Notes: a model not told the origin generated them from the letters alone. 64,000 bases of DNA from Actibacterium ureilyticum (GCF_002285435.1 NZ_NSBT01000043.1:1-64000); one strand, 5' to 3'; numbered from the stretch's first letter, positions 36,043 through 44,788 are shown. Translations and numbers: made by a program.

Positions 36043-36600
36043 ATGAAGAATGAATTGTCGAACATCCGCCGAGGCAACGTCGATATTGAGCCGACCAACC
36101 TCGAACTGATGGAAAACCCTCTTGAATTCATCAAGGAAGACCATATGCACATGCGGTCGGTCTGTGAGTCAATTGACCATCTCGCGCAAGCAGAAGTGCC
36201 AGATCGAGTGCAGTTATCCAGGATCATCTCCTTCTTGGAACATGAAATCGGCCTGCTGATTCACGATGAAGACGATGACCTCCGTGAATTGCTTCTCAAA
36301 AGATGCTTGCCGGAAGACAACATTGCTTCGACTCTCGACCGGCTGAAGGACGAGCACGTATTGCTCTCTGGTATGCTTCCCCTCTTGAAGTCGCATCTGG
36401 CAAGTATTCGGGACGACGAGCGTGCGGCCACAGAGCCCGAGGCGGACGATCTTCGAGAATTTGCTGATCGCTTGCGTAGACACCTGCTGGTCGAAAACGC
36501 AATCATTCTTCCCTTGGCACGGGTCCGGTTGACCAATGATGATATCGTTCAGTTGCGGAACGCGATGATCAGGCGCCGCATCGAAGACATGCAGGCCTGA
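36043..36600 (+). CDS. Hemerythrin-domain protein
   Basis: This 185-residue helical bundle has metal-ligand motifs KEDHMHMRSV, LEHEIGLLIHDEDDDL, DRLKDEHVLL and RHLLVENAIILPLAR, consistent with a di-iron hemerythrin fold. The protein is distinct from the shorter hemerythrin at 18337. It is acidic, and its codon use is less GC-rich than that of its neighbours. GGGAGG lies upstream of the ATG. It is embedded between ppiC and the carbonic anhydrase gene in the nar operon. O2 or NO sensing, or iron handling, are possible roles. Confidence 0.85.
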   Translation: MKNELSNIRRGNVDIEPTNLELMENPLEFIKEDHMHMRSVCESIDHLAQAEVPDRVQLSRIISFLEHEIGLLIHDEDDDLRELLLKRCLPEDNIASTLDRLKDEHVLLSGMLPLLKSHLASIRDDERAATEPEADDLREFADRLRRHLLVENAIILPLARVRLTNDDIVQLRNAMIRRRIEDMQA

Positions 36601-36603
36601 ATA

Positions 36604-37236
36604 ATGCTGGAAACGCTGATCAACAATAACATTGCATGGTCCGGTGAACAGCATGAAGCTGATCCAGGATATTTTTCCCGTCTCGCAGAAATACAGGAAC
36701 CAGAATTTTTCTGGATCGGCTGTTCAGACAGCCGCGTTCCCGCAAATGTAGTCGCGGGCCTCGACCCAGGAGAGGTGTTTGTCCACCGCAACGTCGCCAA
36801 TGTAGTTCATTCCAGCGACATGAACCTCCTCTCAGCACTGGAATTCGCAGTTGAGGCGCTGAGAGTCCGCGAGATAATCGTCTGCGGCCATTACGGCTGT
36901 GGCGGTGTGAAGGCCGCAACCGAGGATCTGCCACACGGTCTGGCCGATCACTGGCTCGAGCCGATCCGGCGCCTGGCCCGCGCTTACGCGGTCGATTTGG
37001 GGCGCGAACCCGACCTCGAAGGACAACGTGACCGGCTGGCCGAACTGAACGTCGTCGAAGGCGTTCGGCGTGTCTGCGAAACGCCGATCCTTCAGAGGGC
37101 ATGGCGCCGCGGAGCTGATGTCCGCGTGCACGGCCTGATCTACGGGCTCAAGGACGGGCGCCTGCGCGACCTCGATTGCAGCATCGGGCCCGGGCATTTC
37201 CAGCCTACCCAGTCCGCCGAAGAGGCAGCACAATGA
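36604..37236 (+). CDS. Beta-class carbonic anhydrase
   Basis: This enzyme interconverts CO2 and bicarbonate. In the 210-residue protein the zinc ligands are Cys40 (GCSDSRVP), His96 and Cys99 (GHYGCGGV), and the Asp42-Arg44 dyad is intact, so an active enzyme is expected. It begins three bases after the hemerythrin gene and overlaps moeA. Its presence in a nar operon is unusual. It may supply bicarbonate or help pH balance during anaerobic growth, which is inference. Confidence 0.94.
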   Translation: MLETLINNNIAWSGEQHEADPGYFSRLAEIQEPEFFWIGCSDSRVPANVVAGLDPGEVFVHRNVANVVHSSDMNLLSALEFAVEALRVREIIVCGHYGCGGVKAATEDLPHGLADHWLEPIRRLARAYAVDLGREPDLEGQRDRLAELNVVEGVRRVCETPILQRAWRRGADVRVHGLIYGLKDGRLRDLDCSIGPGHFQPTQSAEEAAQ

Positions 37237-38510
37237 CCATCCATCAAGCCATCGCGTCTCCGGGCTGCGGCTGTGACAGTCAGGACATGCTTCACTCGCT
37301 GATCAGCATCGACGAGGCACTGGCCCGGATTGCAGGGCATGTAGCACCGGTCGGCCGGACCGAGGCCTTGTCGCTCGACCACGTCTTTGGCCGCATTCTC
37401 GCTCAGCCGGTCCGGTCCCGATCCATGGCACCGGCTTTCGACAATGCGGCGATGGATGGTTATGCGATCGCGACATCGGCCCTCACTGGCGCCGGTCCCT
37501 GGGTGCTGCGGGTTGTTGCGCGCGTGCCTGCCGGGCAGGCGGTGACGACGCCGGTTGCAGGAGCGGTGGCGGCCCGAATCTTTACGGGCGCGCCAGTCCC
37601 GGGTGGCGCGGACGCGGTGGTGATGCAGGAGGAAGTTGAGCGTAACGGGGACGTGGTTCATCTGTCCCGCCGACCTGAACCAGGTTTGAACATCCGCCGC
37701 GCAGGCAGCGATATGGCGAAGGGCGCGACCGTCCTCGAGAACGGTCGCAGGCTCGGTCCTCGAGAGATCGCCGCCTGTGCCGCCGCCGGTGCAGGCATCC
37801 TGCGCGTTCGGCGCAGGCTGCGCGTGGCACTGCTTGTCACCGGCGACGAGGTACGCCGCGCCGGGGGCGCGCGCGAGGAAGCCCAGATCTGGGACGTGAA
37901 CACACCGATGCTGACGGCAGGCCTTGCAGCTGCGGATGTGGACGTCGTTGCCTCGGCTCATAGTGCCGACAACCTTGCCGGTCTTGTCCGTCAATTGGGC
38001 GACATGGCGACGCAGGCCGATCTGGTCATCACCACGGGCGGTATCTCGGTGGGCGAAGAAGATCATGTGAAGTCGGCCATCATGGCACTCGGAGGCGAAA
38101 CCCTGTTCAGCGGCGTTGCGATCAAACCGGGCAAGCCGGTGTCGGCCGGGCGCATTGGCAAGGCGCACTGGCTTGGCTTGCCCGGCAACCCGGTATCAGC
38201 CTTCGTCACGTGGCAGGTCTTCGGGCTGGCGTTGATCCGTGCCCTGAGCGGCGAGGGAGCCACCGCAACCCGGCGGCATGTCGTGACCGCAGGCCCGATC
38301 CGCCGCAAGCCCGGGCGCTGCGAACTCCGACCTGCCACGCTGACCGGTTTCGATGCCCAAGGTCGCGAGATCGTCTGTTTCGAGGATGCCACTCATTCGG
38401 CCCGTGTCGGCCTGCTTTCCCTCGCGGACGGGCTGATGTTCCTGCCCGCCGACGTCGAATCCTTGCCAGCCAGTGCGCTGGTCGAATTCCAACCTTTCTG
38501 CCAATCCTGA
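37233..38510 (+). CDS. moeA: Molybdopterin molybdotransferase MoeA
   Basis: MoeA inserts molybdate into adenylylated molybdopterin, the last common step of the cofactor that NarG needs. The 425-residue protein shows NAAMDGYAIA, the MoaB/MogA-like TTGGISVGEEDHVK, and GLPGNPVSAFVTWQVF. A Cys-rich N-terminal start (GCGCD) precedes the fold. The ATG at 37233 overlaps the carbonic anhydrase stop. No other molybdopterin synthesis genes are present in the window, so the host must supply them. Confidence 0.95.
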   Translation: MTIHQAIASPGCGCDSQDMLHSLISIDEALARIAGHVAPVGRTEALSLDHVFGRILAQPVRSRSMAPAFDNAAMDGYAIATSALTGAGPWVLRVVARVPAGQAVTTPVAGAVAARIFTGAPVPGGADAVVMQEEVERNGDVVHLSRRPEPGLNIRRAGSDMAKGATVLENGRRLGPREIAACAAAGAGILRVRRRLRVALLVTGDEVRRAGGAREEAQIWDVNTPMLTAGLAAADVDVVASAHSADNLAGLVRQLGDMATQADLVITTGGISVGEEDHVKSAIMALGGETLFSGVAIKPGKPVSAGRIGKAHWLGLPGNPVSAFVTWQVFGLALIRALSGEGATATRRHVVTAGPIRRKPGRCELRPATLTGFDAQGREIVCFEDATHSARVGLLSLADGLMFLPADVESLPASALVEFQPFCQS

Positions 38511-38522
38511 AGGAGCCCAGAC

Positions 38523-39044
38523 ATGAAACTCGCCTACACGATGGCGCCAGGACGCGGCGATACGGATCTGGTGCTTGAACGGCTGGCAGCGGACCTTGCA
38601 GCCCGGGGCCTCAGATGCTGTGGCACCGTCCAGATCAACAGCGAGCGCGCCGATGCCGGCCCCTGCGACATGGATGTGCGGGTCCTGCCCGATGGTCCCG
38701 TTCTGCGCATCAGCCAGGATCTTGGCCCGCAGGCGCGAGGGTGCCGCCTCGACCCTGCCGCGCTGGAAACGGCGGTCGGTCTGGTCAAGGTCAGCCTCTC
38801 ATCCGGCGCGGACCTGCTGATCGTCAACAAGTTCGGAAAGCACGAGGCGGAGGGGCGGGGGTTCCGCGACGTGATCGCCGAGGCGGTTGCGATGGAGATC
38901 CCCGTTCTGGTCGGCCTCAATGCGCTCAACCGACCGGCCTTCGAGAGTTTCGCGGAAGGGATGGCAATCCAGTTGCCGTCCGAAACCGCAGCGCTGATGG
39001 CGTGGGTAAACGAGGTGACAGCGTCGGCGAACGAACTGGTCTGA
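38523..39044 (+). CDS. DUF2478 family protein (copy 2)
   Basis: This 173-residue paralog of the protein at 18827-19360 shares DMDVRVLPDGP, LRISQDLGPQ, LIVNKFGKHEAEGRGFR and IPVLVGL. It ends the nar operon, 12 bases after moeA with a GGAG site. The family is often found next to molybdate or molybdoenzyme genes. The NKFG-EAEGRGFR segment suggests nucleotide binding. Function is unknown. Confidence 0.82.
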   Translation: MKLAYTMAPGRGDTDLVLERLAADLAARGLRCCGTVQINSERADAGPCDMDVRVLPDGPVLRISQDLGPQARGCRLDPAALETAVGLVKVSLSSGADLLIVNKFGKHEAEGRGFRDVIAEAVAMEIPVLVGLNALNRPAFESFAEGMAIQLPSETAALMAWVNEVTASANELV

Positions 39045-39120
39045 TTTCGACCGATTGCCGGGATCTACTTTTCCGCTTTCCGAGTTGAAGGTCGGGCGGT
39101 CACTGAAAAGAGCATGTACT

Positions 39121-39140
39121 GCCCAATTTCGGAATTGGGC
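39121..39140. terminator. Short perfect hairpin between converging DUF2478 and coupling-protein genes
   Basis: GCCCAATT (39121-39128) and AATTGGGC (39133-39140) form a perfect 8-bp stem with a TCGG tetraloop. It lies in the 294-base gap where the nar operon and the transfer genes converge. No T-run follows, so it may be a weak bidirectional terminator or an element remnant. The rest of the gap holds no gene that I can support. Confidence 0.45.
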
Positions 39141-39338
39141 GGAGCGCACGCCATGCCAATTGGCACGAAAATATGCGGCTAGGTCCACGCGGGCGTCAGG
39201 CTTGATCACCGGACCGGGATCATGGAGGATCGGACCGACTTCAAAGCAACATGAGACGGGTAGGGAATCCCGATGTGCGATCCGTGTGCAGGTCTTCGAA
39301 AGCCGGGCGGAAATTGCCTGCGCCGCAGCGGCCATCAT

Positions 39339-41321
39339 TTAACCATGTACTTCTATGATTGATCGCGTCGTCTGAACAGCTGCCGCCAAGACTGACCTGT
39401 CTGCCTCTTGGATCCCCAGTTTAGCCAGATCGACCGACAGCTGACCTGAGCCTCCACCATCTGCAGCGGCCCGTGCAGCCCGCCCGCGCGCCCGGCCTTT
39501 CAGTGCAGGTTTCGGATCGAGCGCCACTGTCGAGGAAGATTGAGGCGTTTTGGACGACGCAGCAGTCTCAGCCCCCTGCGCCCCTGAAGCCGCCCGAACC
39601 TCCTGCAATTCCTGCTTCAGCTTCTCCACCGTTTCCCGAGTCTCAGACATCTGTCGATCCCGCCGCAGGCCGTCCTCGTCCGGATACGGGAAACTCCCCG
39701 ACTGCCCGACGTGCAGCACCTTCAAAGCCGGGTCCTCGAAATACTTCACCCTTCTAGCCCGGATCGGCATCTGCGCGTCGATCACAAGGATGACCTCGTC
39801 GAGGTCCATGCGCCGGGCCTCATCCTCTGTCAGAAGCGGGGTATCTTCTGTCCTCTCCGAAACGCTGCGCCCCTCGAATGGATTGCGTCCAACAGCGCGG
39901 GAGCGGGTCACCACACGCTTGGTTGTCTTGCCGACGGCCTGGCTCAACTCCTCGATTGTCTTCTGCTCGGATGGGGTGAGGTAGAGCTTCACTCCGGCGC
40001 CGCCCTGAAGCGACCGGCGGGTGTTCTCACCATAGATCTCGTCCAGCGCCGGGATCGTCTGGGTCACGATGGCGAGGTTGCCGCCGAAGGAGCGCAGCGT
40101 CTTTATGCTTTCGGCGACGATTGGCATTTTCCCGAGCCGGTCAAACTCGTCGAGCATGATCATCACGGGCCAAGGCTCGTCATCGCCGGGTTCCTGTGCT
40201 TGCAGCGAGGCAATCAGGTCCGAGAAGAAGAGGCGGATCAGCGGGGCGAGCGGTCGGATCATCTCGGATTCAACCACAAGATAGATCGCATGTGGGCGGC
40301 GGCGGATGTCCCGGAATGAGAAGTCAGAGGTCGCGGTGGCCGCGTCGATCGCGCGGTTATCCCAAGTGTCGAGACCCGATGTCATCAGGAGGGAGAGGTA
40401 GGAAGTGAGGGTGTCGTTGTTGGTCGATGCCATACGCTCGAAGATCAGTTTGGCCGACTTGTTCTTCACCTCCTGCGAACGCTTCAGGTATTCCTTCTGC
40501 TTGTCGCCCCCCGAGGCTGTGATGCGGTAAATCTCGCCGATGGTCGGAACGCCGCGCTCGAAGGCCAGAAGACCTGCCGCTACGAAGAGGTCGATACCCC
40601 CGGCTAAAAGCCCGCTCAGCTTTTCATTGTCGGTCTGCAGGAAGAGCTTCGCGGTGAGTTTCAGCTCCATCTGCTGCCGGTCGGGGTTGGTCATGGCAGC
40701 AATGCGAGCCAGCGGATTATAGCGATGTGTCGGTCGGTCCCAGTCGGTCGGCGCGAAGCGGAAAACCTTGTCCCCCATGCTGGCGCGGAAGCGCGAGGTC
40801 TCGCGGAAGTTCTCGCCTTTCACGTCGAGCACCACGGCGGAGCCCTTGTAGGTCAGCAGGTTCGGGATCACGAACCCAACGCCCTTGCCCCGGCCTGTCG
40901 GCGCCACGATCAGCGCGTGGGGGAAGGTTTTTGAGACTAGGAACTGGCGCTTGGATTTCGGGGAGCCGAGCTTGCCCAGAAGGAAGCCGCCGCCGGGCTT
41001 GGCAAAGAATCCGTTCCTCTTCATCTCGCTGCGGGTCTGCCAATGCGTCGTCCCGAAGCGGGTCAATGCATCCCCCAGAAGCGTGACGCTCAGCATCAGC
41101 GATGCCAGGCCGAAGCCGCCCAGGATGAGGTTCACCCAGAGGAAGTCTTTCGGTGCAAACTGAGATAGACCCCGATATTCGCGGGCAAGCAGGGTGACGT
41201 CGAAACGCGTGGGAGAAAGCCCATAGCGGAACATGACAAAGCCGGTCGCCACGACATAGCCCATGGCGAGACCGACCAGAACGAGGCTCAACACTCCTAA
41301 GGCAATCTTGCCTTTATCCAT
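39339..41321 (-). CDS. traG: VirD4/TraG type IV coupling protein
   Basis: The coupling protein delivers the relaxase-DNA complex to the T4SS channel. The 660-residue protein has two N-terminal membrane helices (about residues 8-30 and 60-85), Walker A (VAPTGRGKG, 139-147) and Walker B (VMIMLDEFDRLGKMP). A Lys/Ala-rich C-terminal tail follows. The ATG at 41321 overlaps the relaxase stop by eight bases and has AAGGGG upstream. It is the last gene of the relaxase-coupling operon, which is separated from the VirB operon by 27 kb. Confidence 0.93.
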   Translation of the reverse strand: MDKGKIALGVLSLVLVGLAMGYVVATGFVMFRYGLSPTRFDVTLLAREYRGLSQFAPKDFLWVNLILGGFGLASLMLSVTLLGDALTRFGTTHWQTRSEMKRNGFFAKPGGGFLLGKLGSPKSKRQFLVSKTFPHALIVAPTGRGKGVGFVIPNLLTYKGSAVVLDVKGENFRETSRFRASMGDKVFRFAPTDWDRPTHRYNPLARIAAMTNPDRQQMELKLTAKLFLQTDNEKLSGLLAGGIDLFVAAGLLAFERGVPTIGEIYRITASGGDKQKEYLKRSQEVKNKSAKLIFERMASTNNDTLTSYLSLLMTSGLDTWDNRAIDAATATSDFSFRDIRRRPHAIYLVVESEMIRPLAPLIRLFFSDLIASLQAQEPGDDEPWPVMIMLDEFDRLGKMPIVAESIKTLRSFGGNLAIVTQTIPALDEIYGENTRRSLQGGAGVKLYLTPSEQKTIEELSQAVGKTTKRVVTRSRAVGRNPFEGRSVSERTEDTPLLTEDEARRMDLDEVILVIDAQMPIRARRVKYFEDPALKVLHVGQSGSFPYPDEDGLRRDRQMSETRETVEKLKQELQEVRAASGAQGAETAASSKTPQSSSTVALDPKPALKGRARGRAARAAADGGGSGQLSVDLAKLGIQEADRSVLAAAVQTTRSIIEVHG

Positions 41322-43662
41322 GGGTGATCCCCTTCTCGCCATCTGCCGCAGCGTGGCGTGCGCGCTGCGCCTCTATCTGTTCTTCCGCCAATGCATCGAG
41401 AACGCGCTCCATGGCCGGGCCATGCGCAGTGACTTCGCTGCTCTGGAGATAGGTCTTGGCAAGTTCCAGCTGGCGCAGCGGATCCTCGGTGAATTTGTCC
41501 AGGACGTCCGCGTTACCGGCCCGCAGTGCGTCGATTGCGTCGGGGCTTAGCCGTTCGTTGACCTGCCGGACGATGTCATGTCGCTCTGCCTCGGATATCG
41601 GATCCCCGGCGTCGACGTTTCGCAAAAAGGCCATGACGGTTGGCGCTGTCTCTTCCAGAAACCGGCGCTCGGCGTAGTCTTGTCGCGCCTGGTCCTCGAT
41701 CTCGAAACTGCGTTCGCTGATATAGGCACGCGACGCGCCGAGCGAACGAAGGTGATTGATTTCGTCCTGGACGGCCTGCCCGAATTCATCATCCGGCATC
41801 TCCGTGCGATAGCGGGCGAGGGTGCGGACTTCTTCGGTGATCGGACCGAGATGATCCGAGGGATCCCGCAAGGCGAGGTCCATGTCGCCAGCATGCAACG
41901 TGCGGTCCTGCTCAGATACCGCATATTGCTGCGGCATTCGACTGTCAGTCGCCTGGTCCCAAGCCATCGAGGCCAGTTCAGCATGCTGCGGCGATTTCTG
42001 CGCGTAGGCGTCGAACGCGGCGCGGGCCTCTTCAACCTCCACGGCGCCCGCCCGCCGGACGGACGGGTCGTCGGAGAACGGATGATCGAAATCCGTCCGG
42101 CGGAACTGCGCCACCAGCGCTCTGAACGCCTGCCGCTCCGATGGGGCAAAGATGTCGGACCCATCTTGCGCGAGATCGCTCCCAGGTGTCGTCAACCGCT
42201 CACCAAGCGCTGCCTCAGCGTCATCCACCTCGTCGACCTCGGTTGGCGCGCGCAGGACGCGTACTTCGGTCAAAACATCGCCCAGCCGAACATGCACGGC
42301 TTCCAGCCGGTCGAGCGCTTCTTCCCGGTCCGCAGATTTCTCCAGATCGAGGTCGCTTGCTTTGGCAATCCCCTGCAGATCCTGTGCCAGCCACTGGCGC
42401 TCCAATGCGGCATTGCCTGCCCCCTCCCGCAGGCGCGCGGCCACAGCCTCGGCATCGATGCCCGTGCCTTGCAACGCCTCGGCCAGCTTTGGTGCCACCT
42501 CTCCATCGTCAAGACGCGCGAGGTGTTCTTCACTTAAGTTCGGCCTTGCATAGATGCCGTCCCGGGATGGGGCATCGACCAGGGCGGCGGAGCGATCCCC
42601 GAGCGGGTTCAAATGCGCGACCGAGGCCAGAACGTCGGTCAGCTTGCGCTCGATCACCGGCCTCTCGGCCGCCGGCGCCCTGTCGATCGCCGCCTCGATC
42701 TGGCGAATGTTCTGAGAAAACTCGGTGATCAGCGTGTCGAACGCTGCTTCGTCTTGGGACATGTAGATGGCTCCGTCAGATTGAATCTGACCGCCACTGG
42801 CAAGGATGGTGCTGGCCCTCTCGAGCGCCTCGGACACGTCTTCGAAATTCGAACGGGACGCCTCCGCCGCGAGCCCGCGATAGATCAAAGCGTTGTGCCG
42901 GACGGTTTCCAGAGCGGCCGCCAGGTCAGCACCGGTTCTCTGGCGCTCGACTGGGGGACGACCTTCGTCGCGAGCCTTGTAGATTTCATCAATCTCGGCG
43001 CGGTAGGTCGTGACGCCGCGATCCAGACGACGCGTTGCCTCGAGCCGGATCCCGTGTCCTCTGGCCGCTTCGACCATCGCCTCGCGAAAGGCGTCATAGT
43101 TGAAGTGATGATCCTTCCCGAGAAAGAACATTTCGCCATCCTTGCTGCGGCGGTTCAGAACGATATGCGCATGTGGATGCGCGCGATCTTGGTGTATTGC
43201 AGCAATATAGTCGAATTGCGAGCCCTCACCTTGAAAGAACTTCTCGCAGACGGCCTGGGTGATATCGCGCACCTCTTCACCACTGGTCCCAACCGGGAAT
43301 GCCATCAGCAGATGCGACGTATGGCCAAGCTTGGGGCTGTAGCGCTCGTTCCACTGGTTCTCGAACCGCCGCGCCACTCGGTTGATCTCGGCTTCCGAGA
43401 GTTGCTTCTTCCCGTCATGGGTGCCGCGACTGTCGAGGATATGGGTCGACTTTGTTGTGAGATATGTGAGCTGCGCCCGTAGCTGCGCCCCGGTGTGGCA
43501 GCCCCCTTTCGAGATGGCCTTGAAGATCGCTGGCGAATAGCCGCGCGCGGCCCGAACCATCTGCGCGCCCTTGGAAAGCCCCTGCCAGGATCCCGAAACT
43601 CGGCTCCAGCCGCGGTCAAATAGCGCCGGGTCGATGCCACGGACCCGGTCACTCCGCGCCAT
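41314..43662 (-). CDS. VirD2-like relaxase/mobilization nuclease
   Basis: This relaxase would nick the origin of transfer and pilot the strand. In the 782-residue protein the N-terminal domain holds HTSHLLMAFP and the metal-binding triad HPHAH (His162, 164, 166 in HQDRAHPHAHIVLNRR), typical of the MOBP/VirD2 group. The C-terminal 500 residues are acidic, helical and repeat-poor, with no helicase or primase motif that I can see. The start at 43662 follows AGAGG, and further upstream frames overlap mobC. A nucleophilic Tyr is expected near the N-terminus but cannot be assigned. Confidence 0.88.
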   Translation of the reverse strand: MARSDRVRGIDPALFDRGWSRVSGSWQGLSKGAQMVRAARGYSPAIFKAISKGGCHTGAQLRAQLTYLTTKSTHILDSRGTHDGKKQLSEAEINRVARRFENQWNERYSPKLGHTSHLLMAFPVGTSGEEVRDITQAVCEKFFQGEGSQFDYIAAIHQDRAHPHAHIVLNRRSKDGEMFFLGKDHHFNYDAFREAMVEAARGHGIRLEATRRLDRGVTTYRAEIDEIYKARDEGRPPVERQRTGADLAAALETVRHNALIYRGLAAEASRSNFEDVSEALERASTILASGGQIQSDGAIYMSQDEAAFDTLITEFSQNIRQIEAAIDRAPAAERPVIERKLTDVLASVAHLNPLGDRSAALVDAPSRDGIYARPNLSEEHLARLDDGEVAPKLAEALQGTGIDAEAVAARLREGAGNAALERQWLAQDLQGIAKASDLDLEKSADREEALDRLEAVHVRLGDVLTEVRVLRAPTEVDEVDDAEAALGERLTTPGSDLAQDGSDIFAPSERQAFRALVAQFRRTDFDHPFSDDPSVRRAGAVEVEEARAAFDAYAQKSPQHAELASMAWDQATDSRMPQQYAVSEQDRTLHAGDMDLALRDPSDHLGPITEEVRTLARYRTEMPDDEFGQAVQDEINHLRSLGASRAYISERSFEIEDQARQDYAERRFLEETAPTVMAFLRNVDAGDPISEAERHDIVRQVNERLSPDAIDALRAGNADVLDKFTEDPLRQLELAKTYLQSSEVTAHGPAMERVLDALAEEQIEAQRARHAAADGEKGITHG

Positions 43663-44236
43663 TCTCATTCCTCTCGGCGAGGCCCGCCAGGGCAGAGCTG
43701 ATCTCAAGGTCCAGCACGCTGCGCCGCGCACGCGACATCTCCTGGACCTGGTCGGCCAGATCGAAGACCAGACCCGCAAGGGCGCGGACGTCGCGGTGAC
43801 TTGAGGCCGGGTAGGACAGTCTCTCGCCCCGCACCTTGGCCTCGTTCAGACGTCGCGCGATCTGGTTCACGTTGTTGCCGACCCGGTTGAGCGCGGCGCC
43901 GAGGCTGCGCAACTCGTCGCACATCTCGTCGTCGGGCAGGAAGACACCTTCGGCCGCCAGCATCAGGCGGCGTAAGGCATCCGAGCGGTGCGCAATCCCG
44001 CGCCGCGACAGCGCCGCGTCGAACCGGCGCAGGTCGTCGTCCGAGACCCGGATCCCCACAACCCGCGATCGGCTGCCGTTCGCTGTCTGACGCTCATCCC
44101 AGTGGTTCACCACGTTGTAGATCGTCTTCAGGCTGACATCGTAGCGCGCGGCCAATGACGCCGCGGAGACGCCGTTCCGGCGCTCCTGGGCGATGGTCGA
44201 TCGCTCGATCTCTGACAGTCTACGGCGGCGGGGCAT
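43649..44236 (-). CDS. mobC: MobC-like relaxosome protein
   Basis: This 195-residue accessory protein would bind the origin of transfer and assist nicking. The N-terminal part is a helix-turn-helix (LSEIERSTIAQERRNG, LAARYDVSLKTIYNVV). The middle is ribbon-helix-helix-like (VVGIRVSDDDLRRFD). The MobC hallmark LGAALNRVGNNVNQIARRLNEA is marked by its NRVGNNVNQIAR core. The start at 44236 has no strong ribosome site, so an upstream in-frame start cannot be excluded. The HTH suggests autoregulation. The gene is 35 bases from a large cruciform-like repeat. Confidence 0.85.
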   Translation of the reverse strand: MPRRRRLSEIERSTIAQERRNGVSAASLAARYDVSLKTIYNVVNHWDERQTANGSRSRVVGIRVSDDDLRRFDAALSRRGIAHRSDALRRLMLAAEGVFLPDDEMCDELRSLGAALNRVGNNVNQIARRLNEAKVRGERLSYPASSHRDVRALAGLVFDLADQVQEMSRARRSVLDLEISSALAGLAERNENGAE

Positions 44237-44270
44237 TTTGAAGTTAACGTTCCTATTTCTTGCCAACTTC

Positions 44271-44323
44271 GTACAAGCCCGCCGACTCCCAACGCAAGTG
44301 GAGTCGGCCATAAGGGCTTGTAC
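44271..44323. repeat. Nested inverted repeat (large imperfect cruciform)
   Basis: The outer arms GTACAAGCCC (44271-44280) and GGGCTTGTAC (44314-44323) are perfect complements. They enclose inner arms GCCGACTCC (44281-44289) and GGAGTCGGC (44300-44308). Folded, this gives a 19-bp stem with a 5-base bulge (CATAA) and a 10-base loop. It sits 35 bases upstream of mobC. Nested repeats of this kind flank nic sites and bind accessory proteins in many origins of transfer. A nic-site consensus is not evident. Confidence 0.75.
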
Positions 44324-44333
44324 TCAATATAGA

Positions 44334-44356
44334 AAATCGCCCTGCAGGGGCGATTT
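44334..44356. repeat. 9-bp inverted repeat with 5-base loop
   Basis: AAATCGCCC (44334-44342) and GGGCGATTT (44348-44356) are exact reverse complements around TGCAG. It follows the nested repeat by 10 bases and could be a second relaxosome-protein site. Confidence 0.7.
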
Positions 44357-44400
44357 CCCGTCCTTTGTCCAATGGATCGCGCGTCGCGCTCATTGCACCA

Positions 44401-44423
44401 CGCGATGCGGTCTCCGCATCGCG
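44401..44423. repeat. 10-bp inverted repeat with 3-base loop
   Basis: CGCGATGCGG (44401-44410) and CCGCATCGCG (44414-44423) are exact reverse complements around TCT. A further GCATCGCG copy follows directly at 44424-44430. This adds to the symmetrical structure of the candidate oriT region. Confidence 0.7.
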
Positions 44424-44788
44424 CATCGCGTCTTTCGCGCCCCGTCTCTTGCACCCCGCAAGACGGGTTTTGCCGCGTGCTGACCGTCTCGCGTCACCCG
44501 CAGAACGACATACGCGAGACTGCCTCCCGTCGTCTGGAGCGCGCTCTCCGTCACCTGCATTACGTCCGCAGCACATCGCCAAGCGCATCCCGACATTTGG
44601 AGGGTGTGTGGTGCCCCGCGACGAATGCTGAAGGCGCCACGGCAGACGTTGCACGGTCATCGCACAACGCCGCCCGCTGCATGCCAAACGTCGGTCGCAT
44701 CCCGACTTCTGCTTGACCCCTCCGCCTCATGCGTTTAGCGACATTTTAGTTTTATCGTTGCGATTCACTATTTTTGCGGAGGATCAGA

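Larger units (their letters stand above)
44237..44788. other. Repeat-rich divergent intergenic region, candidate oriT
   Basis: This 552-base non-coding region separates mobC (-) from parA (+). It holds at least three strong inverted repeats (listed separately), runs of GCGATGCG/CGCATCGC, and a stem with a 2-base bulge (44441-44467) followed by TTTT. Short open frames here have no coding character. Its position beside mobC and the relaxase gene is where origins of transfer usually lie. Promoters for both flanking operons must also be here, and possibly a parS-like site. Confidence 0.65.

Noticed and set aside
11541-39338. Possible direct repeats or insertion-sequence ends flanking the respiration cargo
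   Set aside because: Comparing 11541-11844 with 39045-39338 by eye gave only a 9-base match (CGATTGCCG), which is expected by chance. No transposase or integrase frame is present.
39055-39342. Plus-strand open frame of 95 codons between the nar and transfer operons
   Set aside because: There is no ribosome site, no domain, and the frame crosses the GCCCAATT/AATTGGGC hairpin. It looks non-coding.
44365-44716. Short plus-strand frames in the repeat-rich region
   Set aside because: They are Arg/Ser/His-rich, overlap several inverted repeats and lack ribosome sites. The region is better explained as a candidate oriT.
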